Shown here: piece by piece, positions 41,326 to 53,102 of the stretch
How positions within the stretch are numbered: position 1 is the first letter of the stretch
Layout of the letters: each line of letters starts with the position of its first letter
DNA from: Actinostola sp. cb2023
Lineage: Eukaryota > Cnidaria > Anthozoa > Actiniaria > Actinostolidae
Direction of reading: 5' to 3'
DNA length: 64,000 nucleotides
Assembly (NCBI GenBank): GCA_033675265.1
Contig: JAUJYZ010000592.1
Coordinates: 62,001 to 126,000 of the forward strand
Notes under the pieces: model-generated
Seen by the model: only the letters and a program-made list of their open reading frames with translations
Databases searched by the model: none
What the model was told of the DNA's origin: nothing
Program-made: the position numbers and the translations under genes

Positions 41326-41356
<31 letters not shown>

Positions 41357-41370
41357 TACTATTATTATTA

Positions 41371-41407
<37 letters not shown>

Positions 41408-41410
41408 TAC

Positions 41411-41458
<48 letters not shown>

Positions 41459-41536
41459 TATTATTATTATTACTATTATTATTATTATTATTACTATTAT
41501 TATTATTACTATTATTATTTGCTTTGAGGAATAAAG

Positions 41537-41571
<35 letters not shown>

Positions 41572-42077
41572 TATTATCATTATTATTATTATTAATATCA
41601 TCATCATTATTATTATTATTACTATTATTATTTTTTTATTATTATTATTATTACTATTAGTAGAGGTAATCATACGGTTTCGAGTTCAATTTGGAAATAA
41701 TTTGCACGAGTGTGTTTTTCAAAGAGTATCAAAATTGCATGAGCCCGTAGGGCGAGTGCAATTTGAGCTCTTTGAAAAACACACGAGTGCAAATTATTCC
41801 AAATTGAACGAGAAATCGTATGATTACCAATTAATAATATTCATGAAAAAAAAGTAATTTGCACTGCAGTGCAATTAAAGGTAATTTGCACTGCAGTGCA
41901 AATTACTTTTCAACTGCACTGCTCTAAGCCAATCAGAATCGAGTATTTTTTACATGTATATTATTATTATTATTACTATTATTATTATTATTATTATTAC
42001 CATTATTATCATTATTATTATTATTAATATCATCATCATTATTATTATTACTATATTATTATCATTATTATTATTAC

Positions 42078-42113
<36 letters not shown>

Positions 42114-42527
42114 TATTATTACTATTATTATTATTACTATTATCATTATTATTACCATTATTATCATTATTAATATTATTAATATCATTATTATTATTAC
42201 TATATTATTATGATTATTATTATTACTATTATTATGATTATTATTATTATTACTATTATTATTACTATTATTATTATTACTATTATCATTATTATTACCA
42301 TTATTATCATTATTATTATTATTAATATCATTATTATTATTACTATTATTATTATTACCATTATTATCATTATTATTATTACTATTAGTATCATTATTAT
42401 TAATATCATCATTATTATTATTATTACTATTATTATTATTACCATTATTATCATTATTATTATTACTATTAGTATCATTATTATTATTATTATTATTATT
42501 ATTGTTATCATTATTATTATTATTACT
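41234..42527. repeat. Long (ATT)n arrays flanking a MITE
   Basis: ATT/ACT/ATC trinucleotide arrays at 41234-41520, 41539-41660 and 41958-42527. The segment between (about 41666-41955) is a MITE with arms GGTAATCATACG...CGTATGATTACC and GAGTGCAAATTATTCCAAAT, related to sequences at 43600-43690, 43970-44200 and 59030-59090. Confidence 0.85.
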
Positions 42528-42593
42528 AAATGAGAAGTTATTAGTGAATTTTGAAAATAGAGTTATTGCCAGCAATTAATGCAAGGTTTACAT

Positions 42594-42740
<147 letters not shown>

Positions 42741-43122
42741 ATTTTATTTCCACACGGTGGTTCTATCAGTACAAACTGGTTTACATAAAAGCCGTGCTTA
42801 ATAGCCAAACACCTGTGTTTATTTGCAGATCAATATAGGGATGATACAACACATATGAACGTACGAAATGCTATGTTTATTACTTGGTTCAGTTATAAAC
42901 ACCCACAAGGGTGGGGCACAATACCGATACGGCGGCCATATTGAATTATGGGATGCCTAGGGTACAAGCTAGTAACCATTTGGCCATGAAAAACTACGAA
43001 AACCTAATCTAAAGCAATGAATTTGTACAAAATTATACAACAATACACAACGCATTCCACACTCCACACTGTACAGGTTTTTTTGCACCCTGAGCAAATT
43101 ATTATTTTTTCATGAATATTAT

Positions 43123-43432
43123 TAATCATAACTATTACAATTTCCTCGAATCTGATTGGTTGAGAGACTGTCCTATTATAGCATTAATCATAACTATTAC
43201 AATTTCCTCGAATCTGATTGGTTGAGAAACTGTCCTATTTTAGCATTAATCATAACTATTACAATTTCCTCGAATCTGATTGGTTGAGAGACTGTCCTAT
43301 TATAGCATTAATCATAACTATTACAATTTCCTCGAATCTGATTGGTTGAGAAACTGTCCTATTTTAGCATTAATCATAACTATTACAATTTCCTCGAATC
43401 TGATTGGTTGAGAGACTGTCCTATTTTAACAG
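43123..43432. repeat. 62-63-bp tandem repeat, five copies
   Basis: Unit ATTAATCATAACTATTACAA, TTTCCTCGAATCTGATTGGT, TGAGAGACTGTCCTATTWTA. Each copy carries an inverted CCAAT box (ATTGG). Confidence 0.92.
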
Positions 43433-43698
43433 TTGTAATCGGACAGTTGCAAGAGCCAATCACATTGCACCTTTTCAGTAAAATGCGCGCGCTACCACGC
43501 AATCGCTACACTATCGAGCGCGCGCTACGCGGTCGTCCAATTTTGTTTATAACTCGTATGATTACAGACCGGATTGGACTCCACTCAATCCTATTACCAT
43601 TATTAATTGGTAATCATACGATTTCTCGTTCAATTTGGAATAATTTGCACTCGTGTGTGTTTCAAAGAGCTCAACTTGCACTCGCCCTACAATACAAT

Positions 43699-43699
<1 letters not shown>

Positions 43700-43794
<95 letters not shown>

Positions 43795-43940
43795 TAATAA
43801 TAATAATAATAAATGCTATAAAAATAATAGGTGGCACCTTCGTTAAATTATATATTATTATTATTATTATTATTACTATTATTGTTATCATCATTATTAT
43901 TATTATTATCATCATTATTATTATTATCACTATTATCATT
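43700..43940. repeat. (AAT)n and (ATT)n arrays
   Basis: AAT repeats 43700-43812, then an ATT/ATC array 43848-43940 in the opposite sense. Confidence 0.92.
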
Positions 43941-44319
43941 CGTGTAAAGAATACTTCATTAGTAAAGGAAATCGTATGGTTTCTATAGTGCAAATTGGAA
44001 TAAATTTGAACAAGTGGATTTTCAAAGCTTTCAGTCAATACCAAAAGTCGAGGAAACGATTGATTTTAAGCCGTTTTAACCGACTCACAATCGAGAAATA
44101 CCTGATATTAATTTCTTTCTTTTTTTTTCGTCCTGAATTTCCTAAATCTGCACTGCTCACAGCCAATCAGAATCGAGAAAATCTTCATGTAATTAATGTA
44201 AATAACACACACAAATAATTTACTGTGTTTTAGTAAAACAGTAAGAAAGAACCGTGTACGACGAAACAGCTGTCCACGGCTGCTTTCTAGTTGCGAGCGT
44301 TTCTCATGTCAGGTCTAGC

Positions 44320-44623
44320 CAAGGGAGCACGGCAGAATATTGTTTGAGTCCGATTTTCGTACGATCTACTGTTTTTTGATTAGTAAACCGCTGGCCACAA
44401 ATATCTCGCGCTATACTTTCCGAACGGGCAAGGAAGCCGCGAGCCCCGTAACTTTCTGTAAGCTCGCCCCTTCGGGGCTCGCACGGTACGACATCGGCAT
44501 CGTGCTCTGCTCGGCACGTTCATGCGCCTTCATGCGCCTTCATGCTTATGTTCAGCGGATTTTATCCTGAGTAATTAATCGAGTTTACAACGGATAAAAA
44601 CAATATTCTGCCGTGCTCCCTTG
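44320..44623. mobile_element. TIR element CAAGGGAGCACGGCAGAATA, 304 bp
   Basis: Inverted ends of about 27 bp, flanked by GTCTAGC on both sides (44313-44319, 44624-44630). A 7-8 bp duplication suggests hAT. The interior is GC-richer than the flanks but non-coding. Confidence 0.75.
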
Positions 44624-44944
44624 GTCTAGCTAACCGTTGTGCTATGTGTGTGTTTTTATTTTTATTTTATTTTTTATTTTTATGTGTTATTGTTGCTAGT
44701 TTGGCTAGTTGATGTTGCCCAGAAAGTCGTACATGGTTCTTTCTTACTGTTTTACTGTGTTTTACTCTAATCCAATAATCCAAGTCGTTAGCCAATCAGA
44801 TAACGAATTGAAGATAAGAGGAAACGCGCTAAAAAGAAGGAAAAAAAAAAAACAGAAAAAAAGGTCGACTCCTGTGAGACTCGAACTCCAGACCTTTGAC
44901 TCATTGGCTTTCGTCACGGTCCCACCCCTCATATCAATGGAAAG

Positions 44945-45124
44945 ACGAAAAAAGAAAAAGAAAAAAGAAAAAGAAAAAAGAAAAAGAAAAAAGAAAAAAG
45001 AAAAAGAAAAAAGAAAAAGAAAAAAGAAAAAGAAAAAAGAAAAAGAAAAAAGAAAAAGAAAAAAGAAAAAGAAAAAAGAAAAAGAAAAAAGAAAAAGAAA
45101 AAAGAAAAAGAAAAAAAAAAAAGA

Positions 45125-45159
<35 letters not shown>

Positions 45160-45182
45160 GAAAAAGAAAAAAGAAAAAGAAA
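44945..45182. repeat. A-rich AAAAAGAAAAAAG array
   Basis: About 240 bp of purine repeat. Similar shorter A/G tracts lie at 23040-23180. Confidence 0.92.
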
Positions 45183-45491
45183 ATTCACCTCCAAACGGCA
45201 CGGGATATCGAGTCGGCCAAAAAATGGCATCTGCTGGCAATCGTTTCGTAATTAAGTTCCGATGAAGAAATTGAGAAAATGAAAGAAAATGCAATTCCAG
45301 GAAATACAAAAAAGGCAACAAAGTACAGTCTGAAAGTTTTTTAAGGTTAGAAAACTGTACAAGTAATGTAAAACACAAAGACATGAAGTTAAAAATTGTA
45401 AAATAGAAAGACTGTTTACTAATATTAAAATGCTTACCGGCGAAACTGATTTCATTCCAATATTTCACCTTTTAGGCTGATTTTCTCAGCA

Positions 45492-45909
45492 AAATGAGTT
45501 TGATAAACCGGTTGAAGAGATGGCAACAAGAGAAGCGAACAAATGCTTGATCGAGGAAATTTTACGTTTCTGCACGAAAAAAGAGGGCTGCTACTACAAC
45601 AAAGCTTCACTGACCTTCATACGAGCGCCCATTGAGCGACATCTCAGACCGCACGACCATTACAAGATCTTCTCTATTCTCGGTAGCCTAGAATTTCAAG
45701 AAGCGATGAATCATTTGTTAAAAACCCTAAGCAAATCAAGAGAAATTGATCCAACAAGGTACAAGCCATCAATTACGAGAGAAGTCGTAGTTATGCAAAT
45801 GAGTTGTGCGTGCGTTTCGCTACAAGGCCCCGGTTGCACGAAAGGTGAATTGCGCTATCCACCGGATAAATCTTATCCAACGGATAAAAATGATGCAGTT
45901 ATCCAATAA
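45492..45909 (+). CDS. Unrecognised small gene or terminal exon
   Basis: From an acceptor-like TTTTCTCAG the frame reads QNEFDKPVEEMATREANK; from the ATG at 45520 it is 129 residues: CLIEEILRFCTKKEGCYYNK, IRAPIERHLRPHDHYKIFSI and FQEAMNHLLKTLSKSREIDP look like ordinary helical protein. The last 30 codons (GPGCTKGELRYPPDKS...) resemble repeat-derived sequence, so the true end may be earlier. AATAAA-like sequence follows the stop. No family recognised. Confidence 0.4.
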
Positions 45910-45949
45910 ATACAATTTTATCTGAAAGACAATTTGTCACACAAGTTTC

Positions 45950-47240
45950 CGTTTGTTTTCCCCCCCAATGATATCAAGATTCGTTCTTGATTGGCTAATT
46001 GGTAAACAGTCTGTATACTAAAACAATTTTACTCTTCACTGTCGGTGAATAGTGGTTTTAGGAATATTTATACCTTGCCACTTCGCTTCTCGGTAAATAT
46101 TCCTAAAAACGCTATTCACTTCCAGCATGTTCAGAGATAATTAGACCATTGCTCCATCTAGTCACTCATATTATTATTATTATTATTATTTATTTTATTT
46201 TATTTTATTTTTTATTTTTTATTTTATTTTTTAATTTCAATTGTAGACAATCTAATTACATTGTCATATATATACTTATTACACACAGTTACATGTCCTT
46301 TTCTTACTCATATTCTGCCGTCACTCATATTATATTAAGGTGTGATTTTTGTAGCCTATTCGGCGAAGCTCAACTATCATCCATATGAGTCCGAGTCTGT
46401 CAAATTAATGACTCATCTTAATAAAAATCACTTACAGTGTTCAGTCAATTTTTTAAAATTAAAATTAAAAATTAAAATTCGCTTTGAATAAGCCAAGTCA
46501 GAGTTTAAAGGATGACCGTGATTCCTGGAACCGAATCGGGATAAAATCCAAACCGGAAGTTGAGTTTCGCCATACATTTACTGTAAATCTGCCAGAATCT
46601 TAGGTGAAAATATCAGTCGTTTGCGTGCCTTAGTTAGACTCTAAGAAAGATTTACTCGACTAATGGCGAGTGTTTAAGACATAATGCGCCTTTGTGAGCC
46701 AATATTTGAGTGTCAGGACACCGAAACTTGCCTAGAAAATTTTATTTTCCTTGAATATTTCCTGATAAACTATAACTTTATATTTACGGATGAGGATTTG
46801 TGCATTTACCACTGCAGTCACAGTACTTATCAACTCATAAACTGCCGTAATAAAAGCAAATAAACTGATTGCCGTGTCTATCTTTTTAGTAATACTTGTC
46901 TTCCTCCGTTCGTCCTTCACCATTGATAGCAAATATTGACACTAGAAGAGAGTGGATTAAACTGGTCTCAGAAAAGACCCAACAAACTGGGGGAACTTGT
47001 GTAACAAGTACACAAGTTCGTGTAGCCATTTAAAAGCCCTTCGCCGTTCATCACCGGTTCTTCTCTGGCTCTGTTGCGGTAAAGGCTGGACGATAAATAC
47101 ATGTTCTAATATAATCTTGCATGTGAGCCTTCCTGTCTTCCGCTTTGTTATTGTTTCTCTTGAATTATAAAAATATTCCTTTGAATACTCAAAGCGAGTA
47201 CGATCGATTGTGTCTGTAGCCGTTAGTTTTATAATTTATG
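45950..47240. other. Mostly non-coding
   Basis: Holds a hairpin with arms GTGAATAGTGGTTTTAGGAA / inverse (about 46045-46125), a T-rich ATTTT array (46173-46236) and the weak minus frame at 46732-46932. Confidence 0.5.
46732..46932 (-). CDS. Weak candidate exon with one membrane segment
   Basis: Reads MVKDERRKTSITKKIDTAIS, then LFAFITAVYELISTVTAVVN: a basic N terminus followed by a hydrophobic stretch of about 20-25 residues. A possible donor (GTAAAT) follows at QILI. No relatives recognised and no neighbour exon found, so this could be chance. Confidence 0.22.
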   Translation of the reverse strand: MLSMVKDERRKTSITKKIDTAISLFAFITAVYELISTVTAVVNAQILIRKYKVIVYQEIFKENKIF

Positions 47241-47276
47241 TATTGTTAGATCACGGGCAACAGGTCACGTAGAGTC

Positions 47277-48193
47277 CAACCTCGTCCCCAGGGCCCTCTC
47301 TTCTCGCTTTCAAAATGGCGGACGCTCGAGAGAAGACCCTGGTGTAGGCTGAACTAAAACGCATTTTGATTGGATAACACAACAAGCCTTCTAATTGGTC
47401 CTTATCGAAGGTTGCTAAATATAGCATAAATTAAAATTCGAATCGTATCGAGTGAATTTATAGTTTCAAAGGATAGTTCTTTTCTGGTCCTAAATGTATC
47501 GAATTAGGAAGATCGAAGCCGCTGCAAGTGATGTGTGAGTGTTATCGAAGCATTGAACTGTCTTTAGGAACATGAAAAAGTCCACCGATCGAGATCGAGA
47601 TCGTTTACCGTAAAACAAGGTATCAATTTATACGAGCAAGACTATACTGACGGTGACACGGCAAACTGATATATTATTGTCGTTGTTTAGTTACATACAA
47701 ATGATTTGCTAGTGCTTTTGCTCTTGAGATTTGCAGTATGTGACACGTCAATCCACGTCAACATGTTTTGTACTTTAGCCGTTAGAGATGAAAGGTGTTT
47801 GTATGAATAGCGAATAAACTGTCGATCTGACCTGTTCAGTTGTAATATGTCTCATTTTAAATTACACTTCCGAACCCCTATTTTTCAAATGGCCAGAATT
47901 GCTCCAGGTGATTTTATTTATTATTTGAGGCAAAACAATCGCAACATCAACGAACATATTTTCTTCAGTAAAGGCCCTTTCGATTACTTTCGACTAGCCT
48001 CCGCAGGCAACTCTAAAATACTAAAACTCTATCAGATGGGTTTCCTGTGGCGCTGCATGCGGAGGCTAGAAAATGGCAGCCTGGGTACGAACCTCCAAGA
48101 TTCTTGGAGACACGTGACCAGCCTACACCAGGGTCTTCTCTCGAGCGTCCGCCATTTTGAAAGCGAGAAGAGAGGGCCCTGGGGACGAGGTTG
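47277..48193. mobile_element. hAT-like MITE, 917 bp, nested
   Basis: Inverted ends CAACCTCGTCCCCAGGGCCC with arms of about 70 bp, including CAAAATGGCGGACG. Flanked by CGTAGAGTC on both sides (47268-47276, 48194-48202), an 8-9 bp duplication as made by hAT elements. Contains a further small hairpin at about 47994-48070. No transposase. Confidence 0.75.
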
Positions 48194-48252
48194 CGTAGAG
48201 TCAGTATTTTGGGTAATATTTGTATTTTCCTAAAGGTCATCAGAAACAAATA

Positions 48253-49063
48253 CAAATCAATAACAGATCTTCAGATCTTCAGATCTTATAACCGATACGG
48301 AAAATACAAATCAATAACAGATCTTCGGATCTTCAGATCTTATAACCGATACGGAAAATACAAATCAATAACAGATCTTCGGATCTTCAGATCTTATAAC
48401 CGATACGGAAAATACAAATCAATAACAGATCTTCGGATCTTCAGATCTTATAACCGATACGGAAAATACAAATCAATAACAGATCTTCGGATCTTCAGAT
48501 CTTATAACCGATACGGAAAATACAAATCAATAACAGATCTTCAGATCTTCAGATCTTATAACCGATACGGAAAATACAAATCAATAACAGATCTTCGGAT
48601 CTTCAGATCTTATAACCGATACGGAAAATACAAATCAATAACAGATCTTCGGATCTTCAGATCTTATAACCGATACGGAAAATACAAATCAATAACAGAT
48701 CTTCGGATCTTCAGATCTTATAACCGATACGGAAAATACAAATCAATAACAGATCTTCGGATCTTCAGATCTTATAACCGATACGGAAAATACAAATCAA
48801 TAACAGATCTTCGGATCTTCAGATCTTATAACCGATACGGAAAATACAAATCAATAACAGATCTTCGGATCTTCAGATCTTATAACCGATACGGAAAATA
48901 CAAATCAATAACAGATCTTCGGATCTTCAGATCTTATAACCGATACGGAAAATACAAATCAATAACAGATCTTCGGATCTTCAGATCTTATAACCGATAC
49001 GGAAAATACAAATCAATAACAGATCTTCGGATCTTCAGATCTTATAACCGATACGGAAAATAC
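48253..49063 (+). repeat. 54-bp tandem repeat, 15 nearly identical copies
   Basis: Unit AAATACAAATCAATAACAGA plus TCTTCGGATCTTCAGATCTT plus ATAACCGATACGGA. Because 54 is a multiple of three the plus frame stays open (KYKSITDLRIFRSYNRYG repeated). Variation is almost limited to one base (CAG or CGG) in two copies, so the array is very young or homogenised. Confidence 0.92.
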
Positions 49064-49115
49064 AAATATTACCCAAAATACTGACTCTTCGTGACCTGTT
49101 GCCCGTGGTTAGATC

Positions 49116-50034
49116 TCCCTTTACGAATTTATGTCTACACAGTCAATGAGTCACTCTCATTTCCATTGATTTATTATTCAAAAAAGGTATATAGTTTTTG
49201 AAAATAATATTGTATGAAATTACTACAATCGTCGCTGTCATTCGCTTCGTTCGCTTTGCAAGTTTGAATCTTTGTTTATCTCATGGACCAATCAAATACG
49301 ATCATTCATTGTTGATTTCAACAGCAAATGAAATTCGCTAAAATTTCAGGGTTTCCTAGAGCCAACGACAAACCAAATGAGGAGAGAATGGTTGAGCCTC
49401 TGAATCGACGAAGGCCGCCATCTTGGTAGTTGCGAGGGAGACTACCATCTTGGTTTGTGACTGATTTCCCAGAATTCCTTTCGTGTTTTTCAATCCGACA
49501 AAGTTTTATGCACTGGAATTAGTTATGGCATCTACTGATACCAGATAAGCATCTCGATGTTCCCGCTATCAGCAAACAGCAATGCTTTAAGTATTTGTGT
49601 GCTACTTTTAGAGGGGTTAGTTGGTTTGGAGTACGTCTCCTTTATGTTTTCTTCAGCAGTCCATACGCGCTTTGGTGCCCATGATGACTGACTGAATTAT
49701 TCAACTTATGATTTGTAATCTAAAATTGTATAATTACTTGGGCTTCCTGTGGAATGCCCAAGTTTAAGATTACAGACGGTTATTCTTTTTCTCCGCCAAA
49801 CCTGCAAGTGGTCACCATAGCGCATGCGTGATTACCGCTGACGGCATCGCAGGCTATTATTTACGAATAAATACCGACTGATCATGAAATACCGATCATT
49901 TGCCGAAATAAAGCCGGCTAGTGCGCATGTTCTCCAAATGTGTGTACTAAATATTCGAAGGCTCGATATCACATGGTTTTATGGTTTTTCAAAGCGTGCT
50001 TGTCAGCATCTTTCTAGACTGAGATTGAGAAATT
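49116..50034. other. Non-coding upstream of the 50-kb candidate gene
   Basis: Single-copy-looking sequence; GGGCTTCCTGTGG (49740) is flanked by inverted TGGGCATTCC-like bases. An overlapping short frame (49884-50120) may be 5' sequence of the downstream gene. Confidence 0.4.
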
Positions 50035-50739
50035 ATGTTGTGTCTTGCGAAGAAAGCTTTGGAAAGAATGATGCCTTATACGCTCATCTCGCATACAAAC
50101 GCAGACGCCGTTCGTGGTAGACCCACACTAAAAGATGTCGAGCGTTTTCGGAACGGGTCGGTCCACGAACTCAATAGCAAATCTAGCAAATCTAGCAAAG
50201 TTAAAACGAGTTCTTACGAGATAGCAAATGAGCCATATATGAGTTCAAACTACGAAACAACTGACAAAACTATGACTTTTGACTTAACAACAAACTCTAG
50301 CGCTGAAACGATCACCTCAGATGTCAAGAAAACCAAGATTCTTCGACTTGATGAGCAGCACTTCGAAGACGAAGGTAATACAAACAACAACACGCCAGTC
50401 GCCATATTGGATAAAGCGAAAGAGACTCAACGAAGCACCTGGAATAGTAGATGTCCAAGCTTAACTCTTACGTTAAATATCCTGATTCTTTTGTTTGTTT
50501 TTATTGTGTTTAATGCTTGTAAAGTACGATTAGATATTGTGTATATAATGACTATTATTGTACAAACAATCGTGAATGTTGTTTTGTACTGTGTATGGAA
50601 GATAGAAGATACGCTCAATACCCTTGAAGAGTGTGATGTACTGGAGAAAGTTATCAATCTAACCAATGTACGTGAGCATAATGATGTTATGGTGTCAATA
50701 AAAGTACAAGAATTCAGATCTCGTTCAAGGTATAAATAA
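50035..50739 (+). CDS. Unrecognised 234-residue protein with two predicted membrane segments
   Basis: Open frame from ATG 50035 to TAA 50739. Residues 1-140 are polar and Ser/Thr-rich (NSKSSKSSKVKTSS), then come two hydrophobic stretches, LTLNILILLFVFIVFNACKV and VYIMTIIVQTIVNVVLYCVW, and a charged tail (LEECDVLEKVINL ... RSRSRYK). AATAAA overlaps the stop (50735-50740), suiting an intronless short transcript. A different frame (49884-50120) overlaps the start, so the real start or an upstream exon is uncertain. An inverted-repeat element begins 30 bp after the stop. Confidence 0.45.
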   Translation: MLCLAKKALERMMPYTLISHTNADAVRGRPTLKDVERFRNGSVHELNSKSSKSSKVKTSSYEIANEPYMSSNYETTDKTMTFDLTTNSSAETITSDVKKTKILRLDEQHFEDEGNTNNNTPVAILDKAKETQRSTWNSRCPSLTLTLNILILLFVFIVFNACKVRLDIVYIMTIIVQTIVNVVLYCVWKIEDTLNTLEECDVLEKVINLTNVREHNDVMVSIKVQEFRSRSRYK

Positions 50740-50769
50740 AAAACTATTCAGTACTTTGTATTGTATTGC

Positions 50770-51317
50770 ATAAGCCACTTCACGCTGTCGTTCGTCATTT
50801 TGAATTGGGACAAACGCGGCAAAATTTATAGAAATCTAGATCACTTTGATTTGCCGTAACTCCGCTCGATTTCGTTGGATTTTTTTTTTAACTTACCATT
50901 TTAGAAAATTTGTTTTCATTGTTATTTATGAGCTATAATATGATGGGTATTGGAAGGCTACAAATCAAGATTTTTTTGTTTTTGTTTTCAAAATAAAACG
51001 TTCGTGAAAAGAAGATTGACTCGTAAAAAGTAGTTATACACCTATACATTGGTTTTATTTTCAGTCCGACAACTGGCTAGTCTCCTATGCACCCGTTCTT
51101 AGTTTCGGGATCCCTGTGCTCCCTTCCCGGAACTAAAAACGGCTGCAAATGAGACTAACAACTGGCATGCATGCCTGCTAATCATATCTAAGTTTAAATT
51201 TTGAAAATCCTACAAAATCGAGCGGAATTACAGCAAGTCAAAGTGATCCAGATTTCTATAAATTTTGCCGCGTTTGTCCCAATTCAAAATGGCGGACGAC
51301 AGCGTGAAGTGGCTTAT
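50770..51317. mobile_element. TIR element between the convergent small genes, 548 bp
   Basis: Arms of about 80 bp begin ATAAGCCACTTCACGCTGTC and include GGGACAAACGCGGCAAAATT. A smaller hairpin (about 51073-51152, CTAGTCTCCTATGCAC type with TCCCGGAACTAAAAACGG) lies in the middle. Frames through the right arm (FPPISHFTLSSAILNWDKRG) are repeat-derived. Confidence 0.75.
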
Positions 51318-51442
51318 TGGAGGAAAAGATGAAGAGGCTGAATGAGAGTACGTCCTTTTTACCCATACACTCTGCATCCTATTGACTCCAAATCTATTCG
51401 ACTTGATTCGAGCTGTTTTGAATGAAGAGTAGTCGAAATTCT

Positions 51443-52036
51443 TCAAACTTTAGAATGTATACCTTCGATCCACGCCTGCATTCTCTTAACTCCAAACTGC
51501 ACCTGGTCAAACTGATGTGGACTTGTTATACGAGGAAATGACGAACTCGTTGAGCTAACGGAACTACAGCGTAGTGATGATACAGAGTTCACAAAAGATC
51601 TTAACGACCCTCGCCGCCTATTTTTGTCCCTGAGGGCTTCACTCTCCTTTACCAATGATCTTGATAAACTCCATTTACAAGAGCAATCCTGCCATTTAAG
51701 GGGCTCCATCGCATCTACTCTCCTAGTGTCCATTGTAGTGTACTTTCGTAACGGTTTGTTGTGCTTCTGAAATACTGGCATGTAAGAGTGAAGACGAAGG
51801 ACAGCTTTTGCGCTAATATTTTGTCTTAAAGTGGGACCAGTCACTGATGATGAAGATAAAGCTGTGCTGTGACTGCAGGAGGCTGAGGATTTTAAAACAT
51901 TCAGCGTTCCACGGCTTGGTGCTTTGCCGATCATATCTGGTGTAATCACGTGCCTGGATACATATGGCGGGTGTGTCCGTCGTGAATTTGTTGTATTATG
52001 CGGACTTTCACGGCTCCTTCGTCGGCTTACTTCCAT
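51443..52036 (-). CDS. Unrecognised 197-residue basic, Ser/Arg-rich protein
   Basis: Starts MEVSRRRSRESPHNTTNSRR, continues RHVITPDMIGKAPSRGTLNV, HSYMPVFQKHNKPLRKYT, DKNRRRGSLRSFVNSVSS, and ends HQFDQVQFGVKRMQAWIEGI. Its length and composition stand out from the repeat-derived frames around it, and it is convergent with the two-membrane-segment gene. The segment around NKPLRKYT resembles NKALRKYS in the frame at 53103-53405 on the other strand. The start region overlaps a donor-like GTAAGC, so the 5' end is uncertain. Confidence 0.42.
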   Translation of the reverse strand: MEVSRRRSRESPHNTTNSRRTHPPYVSRHVITPDMIGKAPSRGTLNVLKSSASCSHSTALSSSSVTGPTLRQNISAKAVLRLHSYMPVFQKHNKPLRKYTTMDTRRVDAMEPLKWQDCSCKWSLSRSLVKESEALRDKNRRRGSLRSFVNSVSSLRCSSVSSTSSSFPRITSPHQFDQVQFGVKRMQAWIEGIHSKV

Positions 52037-52156
52037 GCATAACTAGATTACTCAGCGAACTAACCGCGGTTCAGTCAGAAGTACCGATACTCTTAGTTCT
52101 TGTAATAGATCTGTTGTTTAGTTCATTTAATGCTAAACGAAGTCGAATATATTAGC

Positions 52157-53102
52157 CGTATGTTTTACAATATCATTTGATAATTTACTATAATTAAGAG
52201 AAAATCCATTGATAAATGTGCTTTAACAGATGACATTGTACGTCAAATTTGGCTATCATCTTCATTTTTGCGCATTACTCATAACGTAACTTCCACTGGA
52301 GAGAATCAGTAACTGGTCGACGTTGGGACAATTTTTATGTATTTTTATGAAACTTTAAACCAGAGAAGCTTTAGATTACCTTTTTAGTTCTTACATGACA
52401 CTTGTCTACCGAAGTAACTATAGCAACAACTGCCACATTTCATTCGTCTGCTCATCGCATTTGTAATTTTATATAGTATAATTACTTCATTGAGCATTAG
52501 TTGAAATATTGGATGCACTGACGAAGCTGTACAAGAGAGCAATTGAAAAGAATAAACAAAAAGTCATCGGCGATGTGATCAAGGTGTTGAGCTACTGTTG
52601 ATGAAGTCTTTATTCCTTTAACCAACAAAAGCAACTCTTTTTTGACAACTTATATGGGTGCCGATAACAGCTTAGCACTTTTCATAATGATGGCGTCCTT
52701 GAGCACTGAAAGGCTTTCAGACTTTCTTGATCATTATTCGGTAAGATAAAAGCTATCAATATGAAGGCGCGCTGTTTCTTTTGACGTAAAGTGAGTGCAA
52801 TTTACATGAAGCTAAGTAAATTAAAACTGAGCTGTACTGTTCAGTTGCCGACGACTGAGATCCAAGTATCACCCGGGAGTATCAGCAAGGCAATGATACT
52901 ATATATGCTCCATTTAGTATTTATAATACTTAATGATTCATGCATGTTTCAAGTAATCAACAAAGTGACAGATCAGTCATGACTATCTCGCAAGCCAACT
53001 GACGACTTTCACCTCTGCACGAGATTCCCACAATCGACTTTAGGAGTATTTCGAAATACAGGCTTCGGATATATCTCGAGGACTTCCGAGTTTATTTATT
53101 GG
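52157..53102. other. No feature seen
   Basis: AT-rich DNA without convincing frames, inverted repeats or tandem repeats. Confidence 0.5.

Larger units (their letters stand above)
47252..49107. mobile_element. TIR element with an internal 54-bp satellite, itself interrupted by another transposon
   Basis: Ends CACGGGCAACAGGTCACG and its inverse, flanked by GTTAGAT (47245-47251, 49108-49114). After removing the insert 47277-48193 and one copy of its duplication, the left arm reads on through AGTATTTTGGGTAATATTTG and matches the right arm for about 53 bp. Between the arms lies the 54-bp array (48253-49063). Confidence 0.8.

Noticed and set aside
44860..44925. tRNA-like sequence on the minus strand with a B-box-like GAGTTCGAGTCTC
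   Set aside because: No acceptor stem or proper A box could be paired; at most a SINE or tRNA fragment. A similar GGTTCGAGCC at about 20640 was rejected for the same reason.
44709..45255. Lys/Arg-rich frames and their Phe-rich mirror
   Set aside because: Translations of the AAAAAG tract.
48191..49084. 297-codon frame KYKSITDLRIFRSYNRYG repeated 15 times
   Set aside because: Open only because the 54-bp unit is a multiple of three; it lies inside a TIR element and has no promoter or signal features.
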